From assembly GCA_027924585.1 (NCBI GenBank), contig BSBM01000096.1, positions 3,658,001-3,722,000 of the forward strand: DNA of 64,000 nt, given 5' to 3'. Below are positions 1 to 10,855 of this stretch, one piece after another. A program made the translations under genes and the position numbers. The notes beneath the pieces were generated by a model. That model made no database searches, was not told where the DNA came from, and saw only the letters and a program-made list of their open reading frames with translations. Each line of letters starts with the position of its first letter. Within the stretch, counting starts at the first letter, position 1. The DNA comes from Larix kaempferi (lineage: Eukaryota > Streptophyta > Pinopsida > Pinales > Pinaceae).

Positions 1-537
1 TCTAGAGAGCTCGAAGAATCGTGGGTTTGGTCTTTTTATCAGAGCTTTTTGCATCGTTGGAGGGAAGCTCAACTACCCATTATGGAACGCTATGTGATAG
101 GCTCCGGGAAGTCTTTCCCTTTCTGCCGTCACCATGATAGCTTCCCTAAATGGGCCCGGAGTTGGATTCACCCTATGAATGACAGGATTCAGGTCACCTA
201 CGATAAATACTTTGGCGGTAATGATGCCAGGGGAGAAGATGTGCCGGAGGTCCATCGGGACGAGAAGTTTTAGGGTTCTGGGCAGCACCAGGGTTCCACC
301 TCCAACACTGAACTTCAAGCTAGTGTAGTCGATTTAGAGCATCAATTTATGCTGGTTCGAAATGAAAATATGGACATCAAAAGATCCCTCACCAGGCTCT
401 ACACTCTCGCTGAAGCTACTCATACTGAAGTTAAAACTCATAACAAAAAGCTTGAGGACAGGGTCAATGCCCTCACAAATGGAATGCCGCTAAATCCCCC
501 TCTGGAAGCCCCCCATCATCAGCTCGGGGAATATTGA
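1..537 (+). pseudogene. Decayed ORF, cut by window edge, coiled-coil-like C-terminal half
   Basis: One reading frame is open from the first base to a TGA at 535-537, broken only by a TAG at 271-273. That gives about 178 codons and a missing 5' end. The first half is basic and aromatic (WRE, FPFCRHH, KWARSWIHP). The second half is hydrophilic, with heptad-like leucine spacing (LEHQF, RSLTRLYTLAEATH, KKLEDRVNALTN), so a short coiled coil is likely. I do not recognise the family. Similar short coiled-coil ORFs followed by T-rich, non-coding DNA occur at 30947-31402 and 54704-55207, which suggests the terminal ORF of a class of retroelements. That link is inference. Confidence 0.4.
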
Positions 538-973
538 AAAGAAGATGGAGACATTTGGGAGCACCCTGGTGAATTCAGGTGTTCTCTTCGGCTTCAGCTC
601 AGCCAAGGAATGCAACGTGAAGAAAATCGAGGAGCACAACCCATAAGCTGCTTTGTCTTGGTCTTAGCATTCGCAATGGGTAATATGGAATGTCTTTTTT
701 TGGCCTCTGTTTTATGGATTATGACTCTGCATCCGGAACGCCTTTCGGCTTTAGTTTAAGCAACCTGTGATGTTTTGTTTCTGCACCTACTTGCTTGGGC
801 AATTTGTAAGAAGCTACAACTTCCATAGATTAGGCAAGTTTAAGAAGCTCTATGAACTCGAGAAGGATGAACAAGGGGTGACAGGCATTGTTTTGCTCTG
901 GGAACAATCACCCACCTCCAGCTATGTAATTTATGTTTTCCACTTTTAATGAAAAGCTTCTAAACCGTTACTG

Positions 974-974
<1 letters not shown>

Positions 975-1016
<42 letters not shown>
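975..1016. repeat. (TA)21 microsatellite
   Basis: An uninterrupted run of TA dinucleotides, 42 bases long, in an AT-rich spacer between the broken ORF and the solo LTR. No gene is visible between 538 and 1198. Confidence 0.97.
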
Positions 1017-1018
<2 letters not shown>

Positions 1019-1203
1019 CATTTATATGATATTATGTATACCTATAAAAATATACATGATAATGTGATAAAAAATAAAAATGACACTTCATCTCATTAAA
1101 TAAATTAATAATAATGATGCTACTTACTTAATTATGGATTTTCCATAAGAGAAATTGTAGGTCGTTTTCCAAAGTAACATTGAATCTAAGGTTATAGATG
1201 GAG

Positions 1204-2587
1204 TGTAACGTCCCCATCTTGACCCTATTGCATTAAAATTATAAATGATGTAATATTGTTATAAAATCATGGTGAGGAGCTCAAGGCCAAGGCCCCACTA
1301 TCGATTTATTGATGCATATGGTTTACGTGCTAGCCAGGCACAATGGAATTTCGAATATCATGTAAATATGCATTTTAATAAAATACCCACAACTAGCTAT
1401 GCATTGCAACAAGAGATGGGGGCTTGATTTTACAAGGAATTGGGAGGGAAAACATTCAAATCCTTGAGCCAATCAAGTCAAGCCAAATGTCAATGAGAGA
1501 ACCCATCAAACCCTCAACTACCCATGTTGACTTTTGTACCCAATCATTGATTCCTCCCAAGAGTTGGTTGAGGTAGTTAATGCCTTGGGAATGGAGAGGT
1601 ATGGCTGTCCAAATTCGAGCATGGGCAAGCCACCCTACATGGAAAATCGTGTTTTGCTTCTTGGGCAATAAAAGAGCCATGAATTGCTCCCTAAGCCATT
1701 ATCCATCAACCAGTTTGGCTCTCTCACGAGTTGGGAGCTGGCTGGGCATTTTTCCCCATCAAAATTATGTGTTTTCCTTCATTCTCAGCTGGGAGAAGGG
1801 CATTTTTGTGTTGTATACCAGTGGGGAAGAAAGGGAAACGAATCTGGGTTCCATAGAGACCGTTTTGGCTATTGAATGCTTAGTTAGTTGGGAGAGAATT
1901 TGTTTTCCTCCCTGTGAATGTTTTTCCCCATCCCACAATCCGTTTTTGGCTGGAAACAATTTGGGGAAATCCTCTGGCCATCCTGTTTATGAATCCAATT
2001 ATTGAACATGTGTATCCATGTTCGATGATTGTGCTTGTTGTCTGTAGATAGAGTATGTTGGGTATGGGTTATGGGAATCCATTGTTTTGGCTTGAGCTTG
2101 AGTGCAAGCATCCAGGGTTCAAATGTAGCCTGATAAACCCAGCTGTGGACTGGCTTGGCTCAGATGAGATGATTAATTGGGCTGTGCATGAGCTTGAATG
2201 TCCCCTTTTCCTTGTAAGAATCATGTCCAGCTTGGGGGTGGCAGTTGTGTTGAGAGATTGATGAACACAACTAGCCTATGGTTGGGTGGAATGTTGTAGC
2301 GACATAGCTAGTTGTCTTGGACAATTGCACAATGAAGATAAGTGTTTTTCTGTCTATGTATTTACTTCTGCAATGTTTAAATTGATGACTGTTTTGATAT
2401 GTTGTATGCATATGATATGTGTGTGGATGAGTTTCAATTCCACTGTGCTTACTTGCTTAATTTGCATCTGCACACTTTTGAATTTATGTGTATGAATCTA
2501 ATGAATGGGTTTGAGTTTTATGAAAAGCCCCATAGATTGTTAGCATGTTTGCTTCCAGGAATAGGGTCCGCGGGAGGGTACGTTACA
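1204..2587. mobile_element. Solo LTR (Ty3/gypsy-like ends), 1384 bp
   Basis: The segment begins TGTAACGTCC and ends GGTACGTTACA. These short terminal inverted repeats start TG and end CA and resemble many plant Ty3/gypsy LTRs. It is flanked by an exact 5-bp direct duplication, TGGAG, at 1199-1203 and 2588-2592, as expected of integrase insertion. No gag or pol lies inside, so it is a single LTR left after LTR-LTR recombination. Apparent ORFs inside it (for example 1580-2005) have no recognisable protein features and are best read as chance. Orientation of the parent element cannot be decided. Confidence 0.85.
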
Positions 2588-2644
2588 TGGAGACCAAATG
2601 GGTTTTCTACATGTCAATGTGGTGTTGTTGAGCATTTTTAAATG

Positions 2645-3560
2645 TTAGGCAACGTCAAAACACATTTTAAAATAAAACTGGTAGCATTTATGCAAAGAAA
2701 TGCTACCGGTTGACATAAACAAAAATATTAATAATTAAAAAAAAAATACAACATAAATTTAAAACCCTAAACATATTTCAAATGGTTTTTGGTTTCTGTT
2801 TTGGAATGGTTTTTTTTTTTCAAATATTTTCTTGTTTCAATGGTTTTTCTACACAAAAAAATGGTTTTTGGTTTCAATGGTGGTTTTTAGTTTCAATGGT
2901 TTTTGGTTTCAATGGTTACATTCACACAAATTTATAAAACTAAATAAAATTTACATTTTATAAAAAACACACAATTTTATACAAAAAAAATAAAATTTAG
3001 GTTTTTTTTTTAAAACAAATAGCAAAACAAATAAATTTTAAAATTTAAGTTTTTTTAAAAAACAAATAACAGGTTGAATTCCACTTACCTGGTGGATTAG
3101 AAGCCATGGTTGCAGGTGGCGTTGGGCGTGGGTGTGGGCGTGGCGTTGTGAGGTGGCTGCGGATGCTCGATCGAGGGTGTTCTTCCCGTCCTTCTCTCGG
3201 TCACTGTGCACTGTCTTTTTTGAACAGGGTCGACGGCCGACCGGGCCCTTTTTTTTTTTTGTCTCAACACCTCGATCAATCTATTGCTTGTAGCTTGATC
3301 GAGGGTCTAAACAAGCCCTCCATTGAGAAATAGCTTGATCGAGGGTTTAACCAAGCCCTCGATCGAGGTATTTAAAAACCCTCGATCGAGGTCTTTTCAA
3401 GCCCTTGATCGAGGTCATTTAAAACCCTCGATCGAGATTTTAAAACCTCGATCGAGGGCTTGAAAAGACCTCGATCGAGGGTTTGAAAAACAAGTTTTTT
3501 GGCTCCTGCACACAAAAAATCGTGAACCACCTTCATGGAATCACCCCAATACAGATTTTA
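2645..3560. repeat. Diverged repeat copy 1 with CTCGATCGAG cluster
   Basis: The block starts with a stretch about 75 bases long (near 2648-2720) that recurs in shortened form at 3799-3855, and ends with a stretch near 3520-3550 that recurs near 4186-4215. Between them, 3166-3486 holds about nine copies, exact or with one change, of the palindrome CTCGATCGAG, most inside CCCTCGATCGAGG contexts separated by short AT-rich spacers. The block therefore has a diverged partner at 3760-4230. A minus-strand ORF at 3097-3279 is low-complexity and not convincing as a gene. Confidence 0.6.
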
Positions 3561-3759
3561 AAATAAATTCGACATCATAAACACATTGGTTTTGTTACAC
3601 ATGTTTTCACTAGATGCTTTCAATCAATTTTCACATGGTTCTGATTCTTGGTAATTGATAGGTTCATAGGTGTAAAAACATTAGGCTTCAATGGTTTTTT
3701 TTTACACAATTTGTTTAAATTTATTGGAAAAAAAAAACTCGTAACATTTATGTTGTCGA

Positions 3760-4230
3760 TTTTATTTACAAATGTGTAATCCAACAACATTTTTGCTTGT
3801 CAATACACATTTAGAAATAAAACCGGCAGCATAAATGCCAGCGGTTGATATAAACTTAGAAAAAACAAATAATAAATAAAATTGATTTAGAAAACAAAAA
3901 ATCAAGGTTTTTGGTCCACACACGATGACATGGTTTGTTGTGGTGGTTTCGTGAGGTAGTGAGTGTGTGGTCCTCGATCGAGCTCCTTGTTTAGTCGTTG
4001 TCAGCGATGCAAATGAACCCAACTAGACCCGCAGGCTCCATTTGATTTTTTTAATTTTGTTTAACAGCTCGATCGAGGGTTTAACCTAGCCCTCGATCGA
4101 GGTTTCAATAGCTCAATCAAGGCATAGGTTAAACCCTCGATCGAGGGTCTACTGCACATATTTTTGGCGCCCCACTTGCCAAAAACCATAAAGCACATTC
4201 ATGGAATTGCCATATTCTCTCAATTCAAAC
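3760..4230. repeat. Diverged repeat copy 2 with CTCGATCGAG cluster
   Basis: This is the partner of the block at 2645-3560, in the same order: the conserved left stretch, then CTCGATCGAG palindromes (3973-3982 and several from about 4068 to 4148), then the conserved right stretch ending near 4215. The palindrome cluster is shorter than in copy 1, so the copies differ mainly in palindrome number. Confidence 0.6.
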
Positions 4231-4239
4231 AATAAAAAT

Positions 4240-5485
4240 TGCATTTCTTCACCAAACCTCTTCTAAAAAGTGTTACTCATCTTCACATTTTCATCAACTA
4301 GTGCCTCCCTTGGTTTGAATTATTCACTTGCACCAATCCCACTTCTTCAATGCCATGCCATATAATGATATTGTTGAAGTTATGATCTATATTGTGAACA
4401 TTTATGGTTTTGTTGTCAAAATGAATAAAAAAATTCTAAAAATGTTATATTAGAGAAAGCACAAAGTGAAGAATGGCCCAATGAAAGGATTTAAAGTCAT
4501 ATTTAACAAACTTGGCCCAATGAAGGGATTTAAGGTCATATTTAACAAACTTGAGTTGATGTGCTCATATGTCTTTGTAATATTTCTTTTAACTCTATTA
4601 ATTTAGAGACTACACGTTCTTCACACAAAAAAATGCTTCACTTATTCATGTTATTTGAAAAAGTAAAATAGTTTTGACAAACCAACAATTGTCATTGGTA
4701 AGAAATAATGAAATTTTAATTGGTTGGCCAAGGGTCGTGCTGGCATGCATATCCTTTATGTGGGATTACTCAACCTCAAACCTCGAAGAATTTGCAAGAA
4801 GAATTCTACAAGTACAAGCTAATTTTTTCCTGAAAAATCCATAATTGTTTGATTGTCTTTCTTAATTCAGGATAGTGCTTTTTTAATTGAGAATACTGAA
4901 ATATATAGTAAATCCAGCCCTTTTTTTTATTACTATCTTCTTTAGAGTTGAAACCCATTATTGTAAGTGTTTAGTCACCTTACACGCAAAAGTAATATAG
5001 CTAGTTGATAGCCCCATTTCCCTGTGATAAAACACCAATCAGAACGCACGTTGTGTCCCTCCTACTAGGTAGCAGTCAGTATAAACAGAGTAGCCAGTCA
5101 TTTTACTTATAGCTTGTTCTGACCCTTGAATTGAAATGGCCCCAGATATCTAGTAATTGTGAAACTGAAACATTGTGAACCACATGGAAGCCAACTCTTT
5201 ATTTACACCTGATAGTTTTTGCATCCAAAGGGCCTTTACTAGAGCGGGGTAATAAACAGAAATTTGAAAACCTCACAAGGGCAGACTTTAGAAAGTGAGA
5301 TGAAGTTTACTGGGTAAGAGTTCGTACTCATTTATTTCTAATTTTTTTTTTATGCAAATACATATATTACTTTGATATATCAAAAACTCTTTGATTAATG
5401 TGCAGCTAACAATACAACACATTGATAAATCAATTTTTTTTAATTAATATGCAACTAAGTTTTTATTCCCTTTGGAGAATGTAAC
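4240..5485. other. AT-rich intergenic DNA, no gene seen
   Basis: No ORF with protein-like composition and no mobile-element ends were recognised. A short local duplication of about 36 bases occurs near 4480-4555. Confidence 0.6.
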
Positions 5486-5490
5486 CATAT

Positions 5491-5885
5491 TGTGAAAGGC
5501 TTAGCTATAAATTATTCTCCATTACTATTATAGCATTAGGAATAAGGGCAAAACGGAGGTGGCATGAGCATGGATGGAGTCGTAATTTGGAACTCACCTG
5601 TCCCTTGTTGGGAGTTTGGATCTCCTCTCTACATCTGGCTTGTATTTCTGCGATTTCAAATCCAAAACAAAATTTTCAGTGAAATTCATACCAGTCAAAA
5701 AAATATCAGGGATTGACTTTCCAGATTAAAAGTAGTGTGAAAGGCTTAACCAGAGCCTAAACACCCAGAGTCATAATTTGAGACGTACCTTCCCCGGTCT
5801 AAATGTTCGAATCTCCCCTCGGCATTTGGCTAACCCTCCTCACTGTGTATTGCTGCATTATCAAATACAAAACATTCTTCAAGTT
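5491..5885 (+). repeat. Pair of SINE-like repeats (tandem, diverged)
   Basis: Two diverged copies begin TGTGAAAGGCTTA at 5491 and 5736. Each contains a related core: GAGTCGTAATTTGGAACTCA in the first, a variant in the second. Each core is followed by a box resembling an RNA polymerase III B box: GTTTGGATCTCC at 5614-5625 and GTTCGAATCTCC at 5805-5816. No convincing A box or A-tail was located, so a tRNA-derived SINE is only a possibility. Confidence 0.35.
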
Positions 5886-6177
5886 CTGAAACTTAATTTG
5901 TAGATATTGGTGATACAGACCAGAAAAAGACTAAAAATTTAAATAAAACCCTAATCATCTCTAAATTTGGAAAATTCAATTAACATTCTTTAAGCAATGA
6001 AACTAGAAACTAGCCTTATGCTGGATTTTTCAAGTTCTAAAACCAGATTTTTCAAATTCTAAACCAAAATGGATGAATGAAAAATTAACAATGGACACAT
6101 TGCCAATAATATTAATAATAAGAATACATATAGAGTAATGTTTGATTAAAAAATAATTGCGAATAAAAAACTATAAC

Positions 6178-6469
6178 CTGATAGCAAACTTCACATATGG
6201 AATCTCCTTTTTTTTCTGGGACCAAAGCTCTAAGCATCTCCTGTGAGCATACTGTGGAGAAAAAAACACATATTTGGATAAAAATACAATAATAAACACT
6301 TTCATTCACCAGAGACAACATATACAAACCACTCTTATCTATCCCCTAAACTCTGTACCTTCAAGGTGCCAGAACAGGCACAGGGATTCTCCATATTTCG
6401 TTTGTTGTCCTCTTCCTGACAAATACGACATTCAGCCAGTGTAGCATATCCACTCTCCATGGATGGCTT
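6178..6469 (-). pseudogene. RINGv (RING-CH) zinc-finger E3 ligase gene fragment, two exons, frameshifted
   Basis: On the minus strand, 6469-6359 encodes CRICQEEDN...NPCACSGTLK, the first half of a RINGv (C4HC3) domain. It ends exactly at a GT donor (AAG|gtacag). After an intron of about 107 bases with a pyrimidine-rich ...ctccacag acceptor, 6251-6178 encodes YAHRRCLELWS, then in a shifted frame EKKGDSICEVCYQ, the second half, ending at another CAG|gt donor. The frame breaks at a run of eight A's, so one base is extra or two are missing. The zinc ligands C, C, C, C, H, C, C, C are all present across the two frames. RINGv proteins are usually membrane-linked ubiquitin ligases. Other exons were not found. 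A polyA sequencing error is the alternative to a true pseudogene. Confidence 0.7.
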
Positions 6470-7039
6470 CTGATTTAAAAACAAAATGATAAACATTACT
6501 GGGAACTCAAGCTGCTCTTCAAGACTAATATCAAAAGAAATATGCAAATACGAACAAGTTCCCCCTCTTCACCTGTTTCTCTTGGAGTTTATGTTGGGCT
6601 CTCTCAGTCTGGTCTGCACTTAGTCTACGGGAATTATGGTTACTGGACAATTTGCTGCAGTTGCATATCCTAGCGAGTCAACTTATTAAACCATATTCCA
6701 GAGTTTTCTTGATGTTCAGTCTTCTTTTTCCAATCTTTCTCTTTAAACTTATAAATAAAAAACAACTATTCCAACTGTACCAAAAATTACTACAGTAACA
6801 CAGATAGTGTATGTTATTCTCTTCCAATCTTTCTCTTTAAACTTATAAATAGGAAACAACTATTCCACCTGTACCAAAAATATTACAGGAACACAGGTAG
6901 AGTATGTTATTCTCAAACAGATGCAAAATTACCTCCCGTTTTCACCAGTAGCGTCTTCACAGATTCCAAATATCACCAATCTAGGGCTTCATCAACAGGA
7001 TAAGCATCGAGTAATAACCAGCTAGGGGAGGGATTCCAG
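6470..7039. other. Spacer upstream of the RINGv fragment, no gene seen
   Basis: A local duplication is visible: TTCTCTTTAAACTTATAAAT-containing segments near 6735-6800 and 6825-6905 match closely (period about 90 bases). Otherwise nothing coding was recognised. Upstream RINGv exons could lie here but cannot be pinned down. Confidence 0.5.
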
Positions 7040-7285
7040 TCATTGGAAACCCCACGTGGATCCCTCCCCCACGCCACGCTGGCACCTTGGCACGTGGCCT
7101 GACCAGGACCAACTGGAAGCGCCACGAGTCGTGGTTGTTGGTGTCATTAAAGCGCACTTTATGGTGGGCTTTTTGCCCTTTCACCGGCGCTTTTCCCACA
7201 CTTGGTATTTTGTCCTGTCTATTCTTGCTCGGGCCCTGTCTGTGGCCGCTCCGCCACCCCCCATCCCTGTTCGTTCCTGCTCCGG

Positions 7286-7858
7286 TTATTGAACACTCCG
7301 TCTCTGGTTCTGCAACTGTGTTGTTGTGCTTCTGTGATGTGGCGGATGGGTGGTGATATTCTCCCCGACCGATGGCGTTCGTTGCTGTGGTTTGAACTGT
7401 CCGCTGGTTCTCCCGACATTGACGAGGTTATGATGCCCACGGCTCAAAATATTCCCATGGACTCGTCTGCAGCGGACCCTGTTGGAGGGTTTCGTCGGTT
7501 CGGTGGTGGTGTTGTTGGGTTCCTGTTCGGCTGGTTTCGCTGGTCCCTTCCTCTTCACGGCGGTGGCTGGTCCCTTCCTACTCGTGGCATTGGCGAAGGC
7601 TGTTCCTACTCGCACTTCTTCGGTGGCGCTGGTAGGATTCGTTGGTTCGGTGGTGGTGTTGTTGGGTTCCTGTTCGGGTGGTTTCGCTGGTCCCTTCCTC
7701 TTCACGGCGGTGGCTGGTCCCTTCTTGCTCGCGGTGTTGGCGAAGGCTGTTCCTGCTCGCACTTCTTCGGTGGCGCTGCCGCTGGTAGGTTTCCTACCAG
7801 CCACTCCTGCATCAGTGTTTTTCAACACTCTCAACCTTCTGGTGATTCCGTGGACCAT
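7286..7858 (-). CDS. Hypothetical basic, low-complexity protein with 49-residue internal repeat
   Basis: A 190-residue ORF starts at ATG in a GC-rich island (about 7040-7870) unlike the AT-rich surroundings. It is rich in K, P, T, E and A. It contains two copies of a 49-residue unit (EEVRAGTAFANTASKKGPAT... and EEVRVGTAFANATSRKGPAT...), with conserved KRKGPAKP and EPNNTTTEPT. The DNA duplication has period 147 bases, a multiple of three, so every frame repeats. The plus strand is also open (7202-7888; 7482-7880). I prefer the minus frame because its composition resembles a disordered basic protein. No known domain is seen. It may be only GC-rich chance ORFs. Confidence 0.25.
   Translation of the reverse strand: MVHGITRRLRVLKNTDAGVAGRKPTSGSATEEVRAGTAFANTASKKGPATAVKRKGPAKPPEQEPNNTTTEPTNPTSATEEVRVGTAFANATSRKGPATAVKRKGPAKPAEQEPNNTTTEPTKPSNRVRCRRVHGNILSRGHHNLVNVGRTSGQFKPQQRTPSVGENITTHPPHHRSTTTQLQNQRRSVQ
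7497..7790. repeat. Tandem duplication, 147 bp x 2
   Basis: The motif GGTTCGGTGGTGGTG starts at 7497 and again at 7644, and the following 130 or so bases agree almost throughout. The period equals 49 codons. The block sits in the GC-rich island. Confidence 0.9.
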
Positions 7859-7899
7859 TTGGGTTTTTATGTGGCATTAGGTGTTTAATTTGTTTATGC

Positions 7900-9320
7900 T
7901 GCAGCAGGGTTTAGGAATGGTTTATGATGCAGTAGGGTTTATGAATGGTTTATCGTGCTCATGTTAATTTGTTTATGAATGGTTTACGAATGTAGTAGGG
8001 TTTATGAATGTTCTAGTGTTTCGGTTTCGGTTGAATTATTGAAGGTTCTATGGTTTACGTTGCAATCATAGTTTCGGGTGAATTATTGAAGGTTCTGTGG
8101 TTAATGTTGAAGCTGTGTTTAAATTTTTTTAGGGTGTAGGAATGAAGGTTGTGTTGCAGCTGCGGTTAAATTTTTTTTAGGGTTTATGTTGCAATCATAG
8201 TTTGAGCAGAATTATTGTAGGTTCTATGGTTTGTGTTGCATCAGGTTCTATGGTCTGTGTTGCAGCAGGGTTTGTAAACTTTTTAGGGTTTATGTATTTA
8301 GTTTGTCGTTTGTTTATGTTGCAATCAGCGTTTGGGCCGAATTATTGAAGGTTCTCTGGTTTAGGTTGCAGCAGGGTTTATAAATTTGTTGGGGTTTATG
8401 AATTTGGTCTATTGAATGGTTTATGTTGCAATAATCGTTTGGCCTGAATTATCGAAGGTTCTATGCTTTATGTTGTAGCAGGGTTTGTAAATTTTTTAGG
8501 GTTTATGAATTTAGTTTGTTGTTTGTTATGTTGCAATCATAGTTTGGGATGAATTATTGAGGGTTCTATGGTTTATGTTGCAGTCGGGTTTGTAATTTTT
8601 TTAGGGTTTATGAATTTAGTTTGTTGTTTGTTAATATTGCAATCATAGTTTCGGCCCGAATTATTGAAGGCTCCACGGTTATTGCTGCAGCAGTGTTTAT
8701 AATTTTATTGGGGTTTATGAATTTCGTTTGTTGCTGGTTTATGTTGCAATCATAGTTTGGGATAAATTATTGAAGGTTCTATGGTTGATGCTGCCTTATG
8801 TTGCAGCAGGGTTTGTAAATTTTTTGGGGTTTATGAATTTAGTTTGTTGCTAGTTTATGTTGCAATCATAGTTTGGGCTAAATTATCTATCTTCTATGGT
8901 TTATGTTGCAACAGGGTTTGTAAATTTTTTAGGGTTTATGAATTTAGTTTGTTGTTTGTTACGTCGCAATCATAGTTTGGGCTGAATTATTGAGGGTTCT
9001 ATGGTTTATGTTGCAGCCGGGTTTGTAATTTTTTTTAGGGTTTAATGAATTTAGTTTGTTGTTTGTTAATGTTGCAATCATAGTTTCGGCCGAATTATTG
9101 AAGGTTCTATGGTTTAATGTTGCAGCAGTGTTTATAATTTTTTTGGGGTTTATGAATTTCATTTGTTGCTTGTTTATGTTGCAATCATAGTTTGGGCTGA
9201 ATTATTGAAGGTTTTATGCTTTATGATTTTAGTTTGTTGCTGGTTTATGTTGCAGCAGTGTCCCTAAATTTTATCTGGTTTATGAATTTAGTTTGTTGTT
9301 GGTTTTTGTCGCAGTAGAAT
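7900..9320 (+). repeat. Tandem array of about 106-bp units (left arm of foldback-like structure)
   Basis: About ten to twelve units share the order GAATTATTGAAGGTTCTATG, then GTTTATGTTGCAGCAGGGTT, then TTTAGGGTTTATGAATTTAG, then TTGCAATCATAGTTTGGG. Anchors near 8340, 8446, 8552, 8658, 8764, 8878, 8984, 9090 and 9198 give a period of 106-114. The first units (7900-8330) are irregular. ORFs here are side products of the repeat. Confidence 0.9.
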
Positions 9321-10080
9321 GGTAATAGTTAAAAGGAAAAACTGCATCATACAGGGGATGGATGCCAGTTGACAACAGTGACTTTTCCATTGTCTCATCT
9401 TATTGGAAGAATATCCATAATTCAGTTGTTGATATCAGCAAGTTTGCCAAATTGGCTATTGTTGATGCATTTTACAAGCGATCTGCTCCATCTTATGATC
9501 TGCTGTTATTGATGCAGTTTACAAGTTGTATGCTATTGTTAAATTACAAGTGTATGATGCAGTTTTTACTTTTACCTATTAACATGAAGTGATCTGCTGC
9601 ATCTTATCAGTTCATTGCTTGCATTATGGGCCAATAAATTGCATTATGGGCAAAATAGAAGAAGTTAAATTAGTTGTTGCATTATGGGAAAAATAGAAGA
9701 AGGTAAATTAGTTGTTGCACTATGGGCATTTATATAGACATAATTTTATTAAACAGTTTGTTGGCTTGATTATTGTTGTCTATTGTTCTAGCCTTCAAAA
9801 AGATATTGAATTTGTTTATAGGAATGTACATACACTGGATCTAATTTAGGCATGTTATGTTGATTAGTATGATACTGTATTAAGGTGTAATAAGTCATGC
9901 ATGAGAGCCCTCCATGGAACATTCCTTATAGAAGCATTATTAATAATAGGAGAGAAATATGGGCCATGTTGCAGTACAGTTAGCATCGAATGGATGGGTA
10001 TCACACCCATGCAATGGTTCAACCCCATTCCTAACTGCTAGTTTAAGGAATATAGGGGTCAAGAGTTGTAAATCATCGAA
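9321..10080. other. Central segment between inverted arrays
   Basis: Non-repetitive AT-rich DNA separating the plus-oriented array from its inverted counterpart. An ORF at 9362-9592 has no protein-like features. A short local repeat of a TTGCATTATGGGC-like motif occurs near 9623-9725. Confidence 0.6.
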
Positions 10081-10590
10081 CCAACTGCAACATAAACCAT
10101 AGAACCTTCAATAATTCAGCCCAAACTATGAAACTTCAATAAACCTTAGACCCTGCTGCAACATAAACCATAGCCCACGATATCATCTAGGATGAATCTA
10201 TTATAGTGGTCTTGGGATTCTTCTATCTCCCTTTGAATTTTGGGCATATGGTGGTAATTCAGCCCAAACAACTGCAACATAAACCATAGACCCTACTGCA
10301 GCATAAACCATAGAACCTTCAATAATTCAGCCCAAAATCTTGCAACATAAACCATAGACCCTACTGCAGTATAAACCATAGAACCTTCAATAATTCAGCC
10401 CATACTACTGCAACATAAGCCATAGACCCTACTGCAGCATAAACCCTAGAACCTTCAATAATTTAGCCCACACTATTGCAACATAAGCCATAGACCCTAC
10501 TGCAGCATAAACCCTAGAACCTTCAATAATTCAGCCCAAACTATGATTGCAACATAAACCAACAACAAACTAAATTCATAATCCCTAAAA
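10081..10590 (-). repeat. Inverted copy of the array at 7900-9320 (right arm)
   Basis: Here the same motifs appear as their reverse complements: AACATAAACCATAGAACCTT, CAATAATTCAGCCCAAACTA, CATAAACCATAGACCCTACT. Units are shorter (roughly 70-75 bases) because the TTTAGGG segment is mostly missing, except at the far end (10540-10590), where ACAACAAACTAAATTCATAA restores it. With the left arm this makes a long, imperfect inverted repeat about 0.75 kb apart. Confidence 0.85.
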
Positions 10591-10855
10591 AATGTTAATG
10601 AAATGTTTAATCGGAGAACATTACAGCTTGCTATTGAAATGATGAAATTGTATATTAAAACTTATGATAAACCCCTGATTACAATGACGAAAACATCAGG
10701 GAACGATATGACCTAGGATTGTACCCAAAAATGTCTAGGATTTTATACAAAATGGCCATGTTGCAATAGTTAGACCCAGTGATTACAAAATCCACAATGC
10801 AATGTGGTCACAATAAAAACTTTGGCATCCCTATATGACACTCCTATGCTTGATG

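Noticed and set aside
1580-2005. 141-codon plus-strand ORF
   Set aside because: Lies inside the solo LTR bounded by TGGAG duplications, has no protein-family features, and both strands are open in pieces.
7202-7888. 228-codon plus-strand ORF in the GC-rich island
   Set aside because: Extremely rich in W, G and F from the repeated GC-rich DNA. Less protein-like than the minus-strand frame.
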